Positions 35,671-47,700 are shown, counted from the first letter of the stretch. The stretch: 64,000 bases of DNA from Pseudoips prasinana (GCA_951640165.1 OX621237.1:13392001-13456000); one strand, 5' to 3'. The notes: a model not told the origin generated them from the sequence alone. Numbers and translations: made by a program.

Positions 35671-36022
35671 TGGAGTTTTGGCGCCAACGCGGAAAAGGAC
35701 GCATCGAGGCTATGTTTTATTTTCAAAAAATGGTGTAAATTCGAGTTTTTATGTGTAAATATGGTGGATTTTTAGACATAACATTTTCGACAACGTACAC
35801 AAGTGGAGGAAAGTGCGATATTGCCGTGAATTGTGATTTTCCGTGTTGAAACCAAAACTCCATAGAAGCCTCTAGTAAAGTCTCCACTGCTTTACTGGGG
35901 TAGGACTATGACTTGACTGTGACGGACATGACTGACTGACTGTGAAATATAAATATTACAACTGAAGACGAGGCGGTATGGTCACAGATCTTAGCTTGCC
36001 CAAAGAGGGCAAAAAAAAAAAA
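35671..36022 (+). mobile_element. 352 bp polyadenylated retroposon with 11 bp target duplication
   Basis: TCTCTCTGGCT occurs at 35660-35670 and again at 36023-36033. Between them the block starts TGGAGTTTTGGCGCCAACGC and ends GGGC plus 12 A. It lacks an ORF and a tRNA head. The start resembles a LINE 5' UTR and the end a LINE 3' UTR, so it may be an internally deleted LINE copy; a SINE of other origin is the alternative. Confidence 0.85.
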
Positions 36023-36270
36023 TCTCTCTGGCTCTGAGAAACGTCAATCAATGTGCAGATCGGCTATAAGTAATTATTAGAAAAAAGCGCGGGAAACGTT
36101 GAACCGAATGGTCGATTTTTCTTTCTGATAATTATTTATATTCTATTTTGTATATTATAGGGATAAGTACTGTGTGTTAGTGTTAATATTATTAATATTT
36201 AGTTTACCTATAATAATTTTTGTGTATAGATAGACTTCGGTCTCGGTAAGTCTTTTATGTATTACTGTAT

Positions 36271-37836
36271 ATGAACGAGCCACCTGATTTACCGGCCCCG
36301 GGGGGCGCAATGATCCCCCCGGCGGCAAATTTCATTACTATATCAACTCAAAATAATAATACAGTATCTAATGAGTCTGGCATGGACACGGATTGTTCCG
36401 CATCTCAACTTAAACGGAAAAAATCTAACTTTAATAAAATTTGCAAACATTGCAATAAAAAGAAAAGGAAGCACGCTCAAGCAGTAGATGGCAAAACGGG
36501 TTGTCACTGTGGAGTAAATGAAAACAGTGACACAAACCCTAGTAAAGACATTGAAAATACTTTATTACAAACACCAACTGTCATTCCTGCGATATCCTTA
36601 AACGATCCAGATTCCCAAAGTTTTTCTTCAATAGGAAGGAAACAATACGAAGCTCATGACAAGGCCCCATTTAATATTCATGTGCAAAGAATAACCAAGT
36701 CACCTGACGATGGAACTACTCTCCACCCAGTCTCATTCGGGAAATTCCTTTTGAGAAATGGTATAAAGAATATAGTTAATGGTTCTGTTAAGAGAATAGG
36801 CAGAAATAGAATTTCCCTAGCTTTTTCAAATTTTAGCGATGCTAATTCATTTATAACAAGTGATAGCATAGAAGTGAACAATTTAAAAGCCTTCATTCCA
36901 TCATTTCAAATTACACGAATGGGCTTTGTTCGTGGGGTACCATCTGACTGGTCAATTGAGGAAATAATGGACAATATCTCGGTGCCTAGTGGGTGTGGTA
37001 AGGTTTTAAAGGTAAGGAGAATAAATTATAAATGTACCGAAAACGGTTCAGCAGCGTGGAAACCGACACAAAATGTTGTACTTACATTTGACGGGCAAGT
37101 CCTGCCTCAAAGAGTTTATATGTGCTACAATGCACTACCCGTAAATTTGTACACTTACCCCACGATTCAATGTTTTAACTGCTGCCGCTTTGGGCATACT
37201 AAACTTCAATGTAGATCTAGGTCAAAGTGTTATAAATGCGGACATGAACATACAGGTGATTCATGTGACGTTGAGGAAGAGAATGTGTCATGTTGTCATT
37301 GCTCAGGAAACCATTTTGCCACTAATAAATTATGTCCTGAATTTAATCGTCAAAAGGAAATCAAGTTAGCTATGGCAGAAAAATCTATATCATATGGCGA
37401 AGCAGTCAAACTGTTTCCACCTGTATATAAATCGTACGCCAATGTACTAAATTCTGTCCCAGTACCTCACATGAAACAAAACCATCCAGTGTCCCCCATA
37501 TCACTTTCACAACGCTCATCATCCAATAGTTCATATAAAAAGACAGTTAACGTGAATAGACGTCCAGCTCCCAAATTAAATAAAGGTTATGATCGTGAAT
37601 CACATAACCAAATCATCAATGATTTTAAAATCCCTTCACCCCAAAACGGTTGTGCTTTGAATTCAAGTCCTAACCCCTCCATGATGTCTTCATCGGATAT
37701 CATTCAAGTACTTATTATGACATTGACACAGCCCAATATTAAGATACCGTCCAACGTTGCCCCTATAATTAATATGTTTAAATCACTAAAACCCGTCAAT
37801 AATGGCACTTCAGAAGATACTGCAGTGGAATTGTAG
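36271..37836 (+). CDS. LINE B ORF1, gag-like RNA-binding protein
   Basis: 521 residues, uninterrupted. It would package the element RNA in a ribonucleoprotein. The N-terminal third is polar with a lysine/cysteine cluster (ICKHCNKKKRKHAQ). Three zinc knuckles follow: CFNCCRFGHTKLQC at residues 301-314, CYKCGHEHTGDSC at 320-332 and CCHCSGNHFATNKLC near 341-356. The C-terminal part is serine/asparagine rich. The first ATG in the frame is used. Its last 35 bases overlap the start of ORF2 in another frame. Confidence 0.92.
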   Translation: MNEPPDLPAPGGAMIPPAANFITISTQNNNTVSNESGMDTDCSASQLKRKKSNFNKICKHCNKKKRKHAQAVDGKTGCHCGVNENSDTNPSKDIENTLLQTPTVIPAISLNDPDSQSFSSIGRKQYEAHDKAPFNIHVQRITKSPDDGTTLHPVSFGKFLLRNGIKNIVNGSVKRIGRNRISLAFSNFSDANSFITSDSIEVNNLKAFIPSFQITRMGFVRGVPSDWSIEEIMDNISVPSGCGKVLKVRRINYKCTENGSAAWKPTQNVVLTFDGQVLPQRVYMCYNALPVNLYTYPTIQCFNCCRFGHTKLQCRSRSKCYKCGHEHTGDSCDVEEENVSCCHCSGNHFATNKLCPEFNRQKEIKLAMAEKSISYGEAVKLFPPVYKSYANVLNSVPVPHMKQNHPVSPISLSQRSSSNSSYKKTVNVNRRPAPKLNKGYDRESHNQIINDFKIPSPQNGCALNSSPNPSMMSSSDIIQVLIMTLTQPNIKIPSNVAPIINMFKSLKPVNNGTSEDTAVEL

Positions 37837-40800
37837 AAGTGCAATTCCTAAAAAATCTGAAATTGTTCGTTTGATAAACAAGTTTAACACTTGTTTATTT
37901 GCACTTTCAGAGACTTGGTTAAAACCAGGCTCTACTTTTAAAATTCCAGGATTTTCTTGCTTAAGGGATGATAGATCGGATGGGTATGGCGGTGCCGCTT
38001 TACTGGTCAGAAATACCATCCCTTTTTGCCCTCTAGTACTTCCTGCATTTAAAGATTTTTCCGTCGTAGCTGCACGGATAAATAATATATGTATTGTTTC
38101 TATCTACATTCCTTCTACTTCTTCTACAGCTTTACATCATCTTAATAACCTTATTACTCTTCTCCCTTGTCCATTCTTAATTTTAGGAGATTTTAACTCC
38201 CATCACGTCTCTTGGGGTAGTTCTATATCAACTTATTGCGGTGAACTGCTGTTAGAAATTCTAGACGCACATAATATTTGTATACTCAATTCTGGCTCTC
38301 CTACAAGACGGTTAGGTCCAAACGAGAATATAAGTGCAATAGACCTTTCAATTTGTTCCCCTTCCTTAGCTTCAGCCTTAACATGGCATACTTTATCACA
38401 TACTTATGGCAGTGATCACTTCCCAATTGTTTTAAGTTTTCCCTCAAATGGTTCTCGAGATACAAGAAGTTTTCACAGAATGCCACGATTAAAATACAAA
38501 CTTAATAATGAAAACTTATGGGAGAAATTCAAAACTGTACTAGAGCTTAAAGTTTCAAACTTACCTAGCTTATCGCAGGATGTAAATGAGTGTAGTAATG
38601 CATTTACAAATGCTCTCTTGCAAGCTGCAGACGAAACATTCCCTCTAAAAAATGTTGCTAATGGTAGTATCCCTTCTCCTCCTTGGTGGGACAAGGAATG
38701 CACACAAATAGTTAAAGATAGGAAAATAGCTGAAGAATTGTACAAAAATGATATGTCGGATGAAAATTTTAAAACTGTATCTGGTGCTATAGCAAATGCT
38801 CGTAAATTACTCAAAGACAAAAAAATTAAAGGATGGAAAAATTTCTGTCTTTCCATTTCTCCTAGTGTCTCAAAAGTTGCTGAGAATTTAGTTAAAAATC
38901 GCCTTGAATGGATTATTGAAAATTGTGGAATATTATCCGAATCACAATTTGGGTTCAGGAAAGGCAGGAGCACCTTGGATAGTGTGGGCACTTTTGTGAC
39001 TGATGTCCGAGTGGCATTTACAAAAAATGAATCTGCTCTTGCGGTGTTTTTAGATTTAAAATCAGCCTATGACAGAGTAAATCTTAATATTCTGCAATAT
39101 AAGCTACACAAACTTGCTATTCCACCAATTATTTCATGTTTTATCATAAACCTCTTGTCAGGTAGAATAATTAGGCTGGACCAAGCTCGAGAACAGAGTA
39201 GACTGGTGTGGAATGGACTTCCACAAGGATCTGTACTCAGTCCTATATTATTTAATTTATATACTTATGATTTGGCGTCTTCACTTTATAATTCTATTAA
39301 CATCCTTCAATATGCCGATGACTTATTGTTGTACTCCATTGGTAACACATTTAATTCAATATGTAGCGAAATATCAAATTCGTTAAATAATTTAAAAGTC
39401 TGGATGGATAAAAATGGTCTAAGCATTTCACCGCATAAAAGTTCCGTAGTTCTCTTCACGCGTCAGCGATTGCATCCCCCCATTCTTATATATTTCGATA
39501 ATTGCCGAATACCAGTTAAAAATCAAGTCAAGTTTCTGGGTGTTGTCTTAGATTCAAAGCTAACAGGAATGCCTCACATCGAATATGTTGTAACTAAATG
39601 TGAAAAGCTTCTCAATTTGATGAGATGCCTCTCGGGTGTTTGGTGGGGTGGACATCCGGTTTCTTTGAAGCTGCTTTACAATGCTTTGGTACGAAGCGTT
39701 CTCGATTACGGGACCTTCATACTGGAGCCTTGTAATATAGCGGGTTTGAAGAGGCTGGATTCCATTCAATCAAAAGCTATGAGAATAATTACCGGAGCTA
39801 TGAAATCTAGCCCTCTCAATGCATTGCAAGTTGAATGTAGCGAGCCACCGCTTAACCTACGAAGGCAGTTCTTAGCTGATCGTCTGCTTTATCGTGTTTT
39901 ACAATTCTCAAAGAGCCCTTCAATCTTAAAACTTCATATTCTTGCAGATCTCATTCAGTCATCAAACTATTGGAAGTACAAAACACTTCCTTGCTTAGTA
40001 ATAAGTTACTTGAGATATAAATCAATTCAGGTCCCGACACATAGATCTCGTACTCTTGACTTTTTTAACTGTAAATATGAAGCCTTAATTTACAATCCGT
40101 GTGTTTACTATCTTTCTAATATTGATAAATACAATGCTAATATTTCCTTTAATTCTATTGTGCAAGATAATTGGCCAGGGTGGAATCACATTTATACAGA
40201 TGCGTCCAAGCACCAATTAGATGATTTTGTAGGAGTAGGAGTTTATCATGTTCAATATAACATTGTCCAGAAAGTAAAATGCCCATCTCAAACGTCAGTT
40301 TTTACCGCTGAATGTCTTGGCATCGCTAAGGCTTTAGAATACATTCTTATTTTCAAACTTGGAAAAACTATCATTTTTAGCGACTCTATGAGCGCATTAC
40401 AGTCACTAACTCGATTTCCTTTCAACTCCAAACCTATTTTCCCTCTCTTAGCAGACATTAGAAGTAAGCTTTATGACTGTTATATGAAAGGATTTTATGT
40501 TACTTTTGTATGGATACCTAGCCATTATGGCATTGTAGGTAACGAAAGGGCCCATAAACTTGCGAATGAGGCTGTGGTGTGTGGAGATAAATTCCCTTTT
40601 GAAAATTTTACTCACGACCTGGCTGCTCTTCCTAGAGTTTATCTCCGGGATTCCTGGGATTCAGTCTGGAAAAAGAGTAGCCAATTAAAAGGGAAGAATT
40701 ATTTAAATATTCAACAAGAAATACCATCTAAACCATGGTTCGCTGGTATAAAACTTGACAAAATTCCTACAACCATTTTAATAAGAATGCGTCTTGGTCA

Positions 40801-41053
40801 TACATCTTGTCCGGCCCATCTTTCTAGGTTGCGTATTATAAATAGTCCGCAGTGTGAATGTGGTGATGACTTTGCGGATCTGGATCACATATTCTTCTCC
40901 TGTCCTAAACATGACCGTTCTTCCTTTTTAGAAAATTTGATTTCCCTCCGTGTCCCGTTCCCGACATCCATAAATACCCTTCTTTATTCTGTGAATGCAT
41001 CTATGTATAATATATTTTCAAATTTTATTTGTAGTAATAATATTAGAGTTTAA
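37802..41053 (+). CDS. LINE B ORF2: APE endonuclease, partial reverse transcriptase, RNase H
   Basis: 1,083 residues, open throughout. The APE-type endonuclease is at about 1-230 with N10, E37 (LSETW), D130 (LGDFNSHH) and SDHFPI. The RT shows QFGFRKGRSTLDS, the palm motif FLDLKSAYDRV, GLPQGSVLSPILFN and YADD at 504-507. RNase H is at about 795-930 with YTDAS (D800), TAECLGIAKALE, FSDSMSALQSL and WIPSHYGIVGNERAHKLANE. A cysteine/histidine end domain CECGDDFADLDHIFFSC follows. Between GWKNFCLSISPS (about 355) and VSKVAENLVKNRLEW the usual N-terminal RT motifs, including the one ending in YRPI, appear to be missing without a frame change. The enzyme is therefore probably inactive although the frame is intact. 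Confidence 0.9.
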   Translation: MALQKILQWNCRSAIPKKSEIVRLINKFNTCLFALSETWLKPGSTFKIPGFSCLRDDRSDGYGGAALLVRNTIPFCPLVLPAFKDFSVVAARINNICIVSIYIPSTSSTALHHLNNLITLLPCPFLILGDFNSHHVSWGSSISTYCGELLLEILDAHNICILNSGSPTRRLGPNENISAIDLSICSPSLASALTWHTLSHTYGSDHFPIVLSFPSNGSRDTRSFHRMPRLKYKLNNENLWEKFKTVLELKVSNLPSLSQDVNECSNAFTNALLQAADETFPLKNVANGSIPSPPWWDKECTQIVKDRKIAEELYKNDMSDENFKTVSGAIANARKLLKDKKIKGWKNFCLSISPSVSKVAENLVKNRLEWIIENCGILSESQFGFRKGRSTLDSVGTFVTDVRVAFTKNESALAVFLDLKSAYDRVNLNILQYKLHKLAIPPIISCFIINLLSGRIIRLDQAREQSRLVWNGLPQGSVLSPILFNLYTYDLASSLYNSINILQYADDLLLYSIGNTFNSICSEISNSLNNLKVWMDKNGLSISPHKSSVVLFTRQRLHPPILIYFDNCRIPVKNQVKFLGVVLDSKLTGMPHIEYVVTKCEKLLNLMRCLSGVWWGGHPVSLKLLYNALVRSVLDYGTFILEPCNIAGLKRLDSIQSKAMRIITGAMKSSPLNALQVECSEPPLNLRRQFLADRLLYRVLQFSKSPSILKLHILADLIQSSNYWKYKTLPCLVISYLRYKSIQVPTHRSRTLDFFNCKYEALIYNPCVYYLSNIDKYNANISFNSIVQDNWPGWNHIYTDASKHQLDDFVGVGVYHVQYNIVQKVKCPSQTSVFTAECLGIAKALEYILIFKLGKTIIFSDSMSALQSLTRFPFNSKPIFPLLADIRSKLYDCYMKGFYVTFVWIPSHYGIVGNERAHKLANEAVVCGDKFPFENFTHDLAALPRVYLRDSWDSVWKKSSQLKGKNYLNIQQEIPSKPWFAGIKLDKIPTTILIRMRLGHTSCPAHLSRLRIINSPQCECGDDFADLDHIFFSCPKHDRSSFLENLISLRVPFPTSINTLLYSVNASMYNIFSNFICSNNIRV

Positions 41054-41058
41054 ATATG

Positions 41059-41089
<31 letters not shown>

Positions 41090-41419
41090 TTTTTAATTTC
41101 TTGATATTATAATATGTCTATTTGATATTTATTTATTTGATTACATACCTATAAAATATTATTATAAAGTGCATACTTCCCCTATTCTTATCCAAAATCA
41201 AAATCCTAGTCTGATATTTAATTTTTAAACTATCCGTTTCCCTACCTTTACTAAGTTGTAACCGTCGCTAAATAATAAATATTACAACATAAACCTAAAA
41301 GCTACCTACCAGAAAGTTTGAGAATCTCAATACTCGAAACTGGCGGATGCACTGAACGTGCGAGCCATTGCTCCATAATAGGAGGCAAAAAAAAAAAAAA
41401 AAAAAAAAAGTAATTATTA

Positions 41420-41741
41420 TCTATGGTGCAGATTTTCGCTACTGCGTAACCGGCTGGTTATTGGATTTACACGGAGTCATATAAAATTTTTATTACATTT
41501 TCCTACTCCCTCAAGCCATATCGAAACCCGTGGATTATAAATCATTGGAGCTTTAAAAATTGCAAGTATATCATGAGGATTACTTTATGATTTTAATAAA
41601 TAATATATTTTTCTAAATGGTTATTTACTTTAGGCATTTGTACTAATTACTAGTATTGTGTTTTCATCATTGATTTAGTGAGCTGATTTTAAATAGGAAT
41701 AGGTATTTTATTTACATCACAATTATTTTGTAGATTGCATC
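41420..41741 (+). promoter_or_regulatory. GHITM upstream region, possible 5' UTR intron end
   Basis: About 320 bp separate the LINE B target duplication from the GHITM start codon. A pyrimidine-rich TTATTTTGTAG ends nine bases before the ATG and would serve as a splice acceptor, so an upstream noncoding exon is likely. No TATA box was recognised. Confidence 0.4.
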
Positions 41742-44700
41742 ATGTTGTCCCGTATGTGCGTCGGAAGGTCTGTGTTGAATGTAACTCAGACATTGAAGAC
41801 TCCGGTGCCCCAAAGATACGTGCCTAAAAACTATTTAGTCAGGAACTATGCTCGAGAACCTCGATCACGAGTCGCCACTCGAACCAACCCCACACTATGG
41901 GAGAGGCTCATGGCCCCAGCAGGGCCTAATGGTAAGTGCAACTTTATGTAGCAATAAATTTTGAAGTAAGTATTAAGTATTTCAGATTTTATGAACCATT
42001 GAATTTCTATAGAAATCTTTATCTTCATATAGTGTATAAAGATACAATTTGAGAAAAATATACATGATATACCTACTTACTGTCATGTTCGGGTTTCAAA
42101 CCCTAGTACCACTAATGCTTTTGGTGCCAAAAGCCACCAAGCCAAAAAGCACTAGAATGTTCTAGATAATACCAGAACAAAAGAAAAAGTATAGCTGATT
42201 AAAATGACAAACAACATGACAAGGATACAAGATTCTAATGAAAAAATTTACATTAGATGTTTCCAGAATAGTTAGAAAGAGATAGGTAAGTTTTATGACT
42301 GAGAAGAAAGAGATAGGTGAAAACAACAACAGAAGCATTATGATTAAACTGTCATACAGGCGAATTTTCTGGAAAGAAAAACATGACTTACAAAATGTTT
42401 AAAATTTGGAACTATTTAGGGGTACATAAGCAGAATGTTAAAGCAGAACGGTAAGTTTAAATTGAAATGAAAACAAAGGCAAATTAAGAGGTAGAAATCT
42501 AGTGGAAAACTGAAGAAGTGCAAGTGATCAATGACAGTAAACAGTGCCAAGTGTTCCCTACCCAGTGTGAAGTGTGCCCATTACCAAAGTTAAAAGTTAA
42601 GTGGGGATTTTAACTTTGGTAGTGCTTGTCACGGGAACTTTGAAGAGAGCTGCAAGTGGACTCCCGGGGTTCTAAGTATGTGTGTGTTCTGTGATGTAAG
42701 TTGTAGTTAGAAAGAGATAGGTAAGTTTTATGACTGAGAAGAAAGAGATAGGTGAAAACAACAACAGAAGCATTATGTTTAAACTGTCATACAGGCGAAT
42801 TTTCTGGAAAGAAAAACATGACTTACAAAATGTTTAAAATTTGGAACTATTTAGGGGTACATAAGCAGAATATTAAAGCAGAACGGTAAGTTTAAATTGA
42901 AATGAAAACAAAGGCAAATTAAGAGGTAGAAATCTAGTGGAAAACTGAAGAAGTGCAAGTGATCAATGACAGTAAACAGTGCCAAGTGTTCCCTACCCAG
43001 TGTGAAGTGTGCCCATTACCAAAGTTAAAAGTTAAGTGGGGATTTTAATTTTGGTAGTGCTTGTCACGGGAACTTTGAAGAGAGCTGCAAGTGGACTCCC
43101 GGGGTTCTAAGTATGTGTGTGTTCTGTGATGTAAGTTGTGAACCAACTGTCACTGTTGTCACAATACTTTAGGGTGCTTTCACATATTAGGGTAATAGGT
43201 TGTCTAAATGGGCTTAGGCCTTTGTTTGTTCTGGTTGTTTCCTGTAGACTTGTAGTAAGCCTGTTGTTCATTTAGTTCAATACTTTATACAGGTTTTAGA
43301 ACTAACTATCATCTCCTTAAAAGTTGGCAAAAATTTATACCACAGTATTATAGTATTGGTATTTGGTACCAATTTAAGAAAATGATTTGATCACTATAAT
43401 TTTTGGAACAGTTATATTATAAAACCAATTTTTCTGTTAGCTTTCAGCTTAGGTAAAGGTGCTTTGGCTGGTGCCTCTGCTGTGGGGATAGTAGCACTCT
43501 GCTACTATGGGTCTGGAGTTAAGCCTGGCACACTTCAAGAAGCACAGTAAGTTTTTGTGTTGTTACGAAAACAGAAAGATATGTTAATGCCCTGTTGGTC
43601 TAGTGGTGAGCTAAGCCACTGGTTGTGGGTTTGATCCCCACCCAGGACAAATGTTAGTGTGATGAGCATGATTATTTGTTCTGTATCTGGGTATAATTTA
43701 TCTCTAATATGTTTGTATATAGAAATATATAAGTATGTTTATCAGTAGTCTGGTTGCTATAGTACAGGCTCTGCCTAATTTGGGACCAGATGGCAGGGTA
43801 TTAGTTGTCCCAAGATATTTATTATTTAGTTTAATTTAATATCATAACACCAATAAATTTTCATAGAAAGAAAGATATATTCCAGAACTTAAATTTTTAT
43901 TGCACCATCTGGTAGTATGTTTGGAATTACAGATTAGCAGTTTCTATGCTATGTACCAGCATAGAAGCTGCTAATGCTAAAACAGGACCAATTTACTGTT
44001 TTTTAAATCTCTTCTTTCAATTTACTGTTCTTTAATACTTAGTAAATTTTTACTAACCAAATAAGATGTATCAGTACTGTTGTTTTAGGTTAGGCACATG
44101 TAGATATACAATCTAGATATATTATAGTAGAGATGTGTTGGCTTTACCACTACATAATATTAAGAAAAGTTAATCTTAACCCTTCAGATGGCGACATGCC
44201 AATATTTACTGGTTTTCCTTGTTTACTTCTTACAATTGTGTTTGGAATTAGTGCCATGTAATATATTCATTTCTGAAGATGTTCTGAAGGAGATTGATGA
44301 ATTATATTACCATGTATTAATGGTTTCATAATGTTTACCTTCGGCTTGTTTACATCATGGCTATTTTTGTTATCTTGTTTGTTCTTTCTTTGATTATATC
44401 AAAGATATAGGTGCATGATCAATCTAATACTTATAGAGTAGTATGCCATTAAGAAAGCATTTTTTGTATGCAGTTTGTAGCAAATGGGGTGGGATATCTA
44501 ACAAGTTTATTCTACAAATGGCTCTAAACAACAGACCACTTAAAACTGTAATGTATTGTCTGCCAATAATTTTAATAAAGAGCCTTTTTAGTCAAATATT
44601 GTTTGTTGTATACCTGTAAATAAGTTACTGAAAATCACACTTATATTCGCAATATAAAGCGTAAATCGAATCTTTAAAATGGGAGAACATAAATTTAATA

Positions 44701-47700
44701 GTCCAGTTCTAGCAATCTGGGGGAGACCCTTTGCATGAAGCTGTGACTACATATGTTATTGAAAATTTCTTGATAGTTAGACAGAAATGGAGCAAGATCT
44801 ATTGAGGTAGCTCACATCTTTGAGGAAAATTAATATTTTGTTCTAGTTTTCGTGAGCAGTCTAATATGTACTGTTGATAAATAAGGACAATAATTAAATG
44901 TTTTATTTTAAATACCAACTGCTGTTTATTTTGTGTAATAAACAATAATACTGAATTATTATCAAACTAATCAATTTACAACATGCAAATAAATTTACAG
45001 GTTTTTATTTATCTTTCAGTCTTTGGCCTCAATATGTTAAGGACCGCATAAAGGCAACATATGGTTACATTGCTGGATCCCTCGTAATAACTGCTGGCAG
45101 TGCCCTCACAGTATTCAGAACACCTGCTCTTCTCAACATGGTTGCTAGAAGTGGATGGGTGGTAAGTAAAATAAAAAATAGTGGCATATGCAAACATACT
45201 ATAGTAGATTTACTTACTGGATCCATCCATCCAACATGTACTGTAACAAATGCATCAAGGGAATTAATGGCATAAGATATTGTATCATCTGTATACTCTT
45301 AACACTCCACTCAACTATAGTACCCCTTCTGGATATTTGATGTTTTGGTTGGTATGAAATATGGGAATTTATTTTTTTGCATCAGATTTTTGAACAAGGA
45401 AACAACAAATTAACAAATCTTAAACTGAAGATTTCTTTCGTGACTGGTTGGTTGAGGGAGTACAGAGATACATCGAGTGTAATATTCCGTTAGCTTCGTT
45501 TCTCAATATATGACAGTAAAATTTCAACAAAATCATTGGTTTCTGATTCCTTTGGCTTTCAAGCTAAACCATAGATATTTTCGAGAATTAAACTAGTTAC
45601 TCGTTTGCGTGTTTGCTGTGTGGGGATAGCAAAGAATATCATCACCCCATCTCATCCCGTGGGAGACATAGAAATCATCCGAGGGAATACCTACCAGAGA
45701 ACGGGCTGCAACGTTTGTCTGTGAACTATGACCATCAAACGCCAACCCGTCTGCAAAGCGTGGCGATTATTGCATATCCCTCTTTCTTTGGCGAGGCTTT
45801 TGTCCAGCTGTGGACGTACTTTGGCTGACATGATGATGATGATGGTTGGTTTATTCTGCTAGCTATCCACGAGAAGTAAATTTGGGAGGGAAAAGTGATA
45901 CGAAGTAGTACTTTTAACATGTTACTTGTCTATTTCAGTCTGTAATAGTGACCATGGGACTGATGATCGGTTCGGGCATGGTTGTCCGGAGCATGGATTA
46001 TCAACCTGGCTTTGGTAGTAAACAGTTAGCATGGATGATACATACTGGCATCATGGGGGCTGTCATCGCCCCCATCTGCGTGCTTGGTGGGCCCCTACTG
46101 ACGAGGGCTGCATTGTAAGTTTTGATTTTATGTAATTTATTCCTTACACAATGTTTTGCACTTAGTAATTTAAATAATTTTCAACTAGTTAAAATTAAGC
46201 GTAAACTACATAGGTAATGAAATACCTGAAAATTATTTCGAAGTGATTGCCAATGATTATACACGCAAAATTTTGTATGTTAGTTTTTCTGTTACACCTA
46301 AATATCTAAACAGATTTACATGAAGCTATTTATCCACAACCAGGAATAACTTCTGTATGATGTTACATTTTTAGACCGAAGATTTACGCAGCATTCGGTG
46401 ATCAAATGTTACTACTATATTTTGTTAGTCTATGGTTCAAAGATTTAAAAATAAAACACTAAATAATGCGAGACTAAAACTAGGTCACCCCGCACCCGTG
46501 TCCCTTCAATCGAATGTGAGATCGAATAATGTCAGACATTTTTATCCTGAATAAATCAACCGCGTGTTTACATAAAACTGTATTATTATTCCGGCTCATG
46601 CTACCTCGAGTACCTACACGTGACGGACGAGTCTGTTTACGCAAACATTAGGGTACTGACCTATTATATATGGTCGTCTGTATTAAACGCAATTTCATCA
46701 TCCAAGATCTAAAATATATATGTATATATAACGGACCTTACTTAGGTTTATACATGCATATATGATCTAACTAGATGTACCCCGCGATTTTACCCGCGTT
46801 AAACTTAATAAATTATAGGCCATATGTTATTTGAATATATAAGCTATTTTACTACAAAGTTTCATCAAAATCCATCTGGTAGTTTTTGCGTGAAAGAGTA
46901 ACAAACATACACACTCACAAACTTTCGCCTCTATAATATTAGTGTGATAATATCTGTGTTTAGTAATGATATAATAATTGTTTATTTCCAAAAACCAAAT
47001 ACTACTAGGTATATAGTGAAATTTATGCAAAATAATAAGAGTGCAACACAACATTGACGAATAGAAATTAATGCGTGGTTTAAATAAATAAATAAGGTTG
47101 TACAACATTGACAAATTAAACAAACTGCGCACTGGCTTCCAAACTCTCATCAAAAAGTTTATCTCGTATTCTGGAAACCTGTGGTTCTCTTTATTAATAT
47201 ACTAGCTGTGCCCCGCGGTAACCGCGTTAATTTTTTTAAATTATCATAGTTCCTCCCCGTAGTTACACACATACAGACAAAAATTCTAAAATCTATATTT
47301 TTGGCTTCGATATCGATTGTAGATCACGCCCCAAGTATCCTTTTTAGAAAATATTCAATGTACAGTTTTGACTATCCTACTATTTTATTATATGTATATT
47401 TACTGTCACAAACGTGTGCTGTCGTTTACTTATCTGAAAATATTCGTCTATATGTCGTATTTAAATTAGATCAACTTAAAACATACATTATACCCTCTCA
47501 CTACTTCTAGTCTTTCCTTACTTTATTACAGCTATTAATCGTATATCTATGACACATGCGTGTACACGAGTGTGTGTGCGTGCGTGTGTGTGTGCAATAT
47601 AGCGATGATACCCTATGTTACTGTGGTGCCTCGCCAGCTACACGGCGGGCGTGGTGGGCGGGCTGAGCACGGTGGCGCTGTGCGCGCCGTCGGGCGAGTT

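Larger units (their letters stand above)
36080..41407 (+). mobile_element. I-type non-LTR retrotransposon (LINE B) with 12 bp target duplication
   Basis: AAGTAATTATTA lies at 36068-36079 and at 41408-41419. Between them are a 5' UTR of about 190 bp, two long overlapping ORFs, a 3' UTR with a TA microsatellite (41055-41095) and a poly(A) of about 20 bases. The perfect target duplication, poly(A) and open frames show a young insertion. It lies between Noc2 and GHITM, possibly inside a 5' UTR intron of GHITM. Confidence 0.95.

Noticed and set aside
38473..38991. 172-residue minus-strand frame
   Set aside because: It is the antisense shadow of LINE B ORF2.
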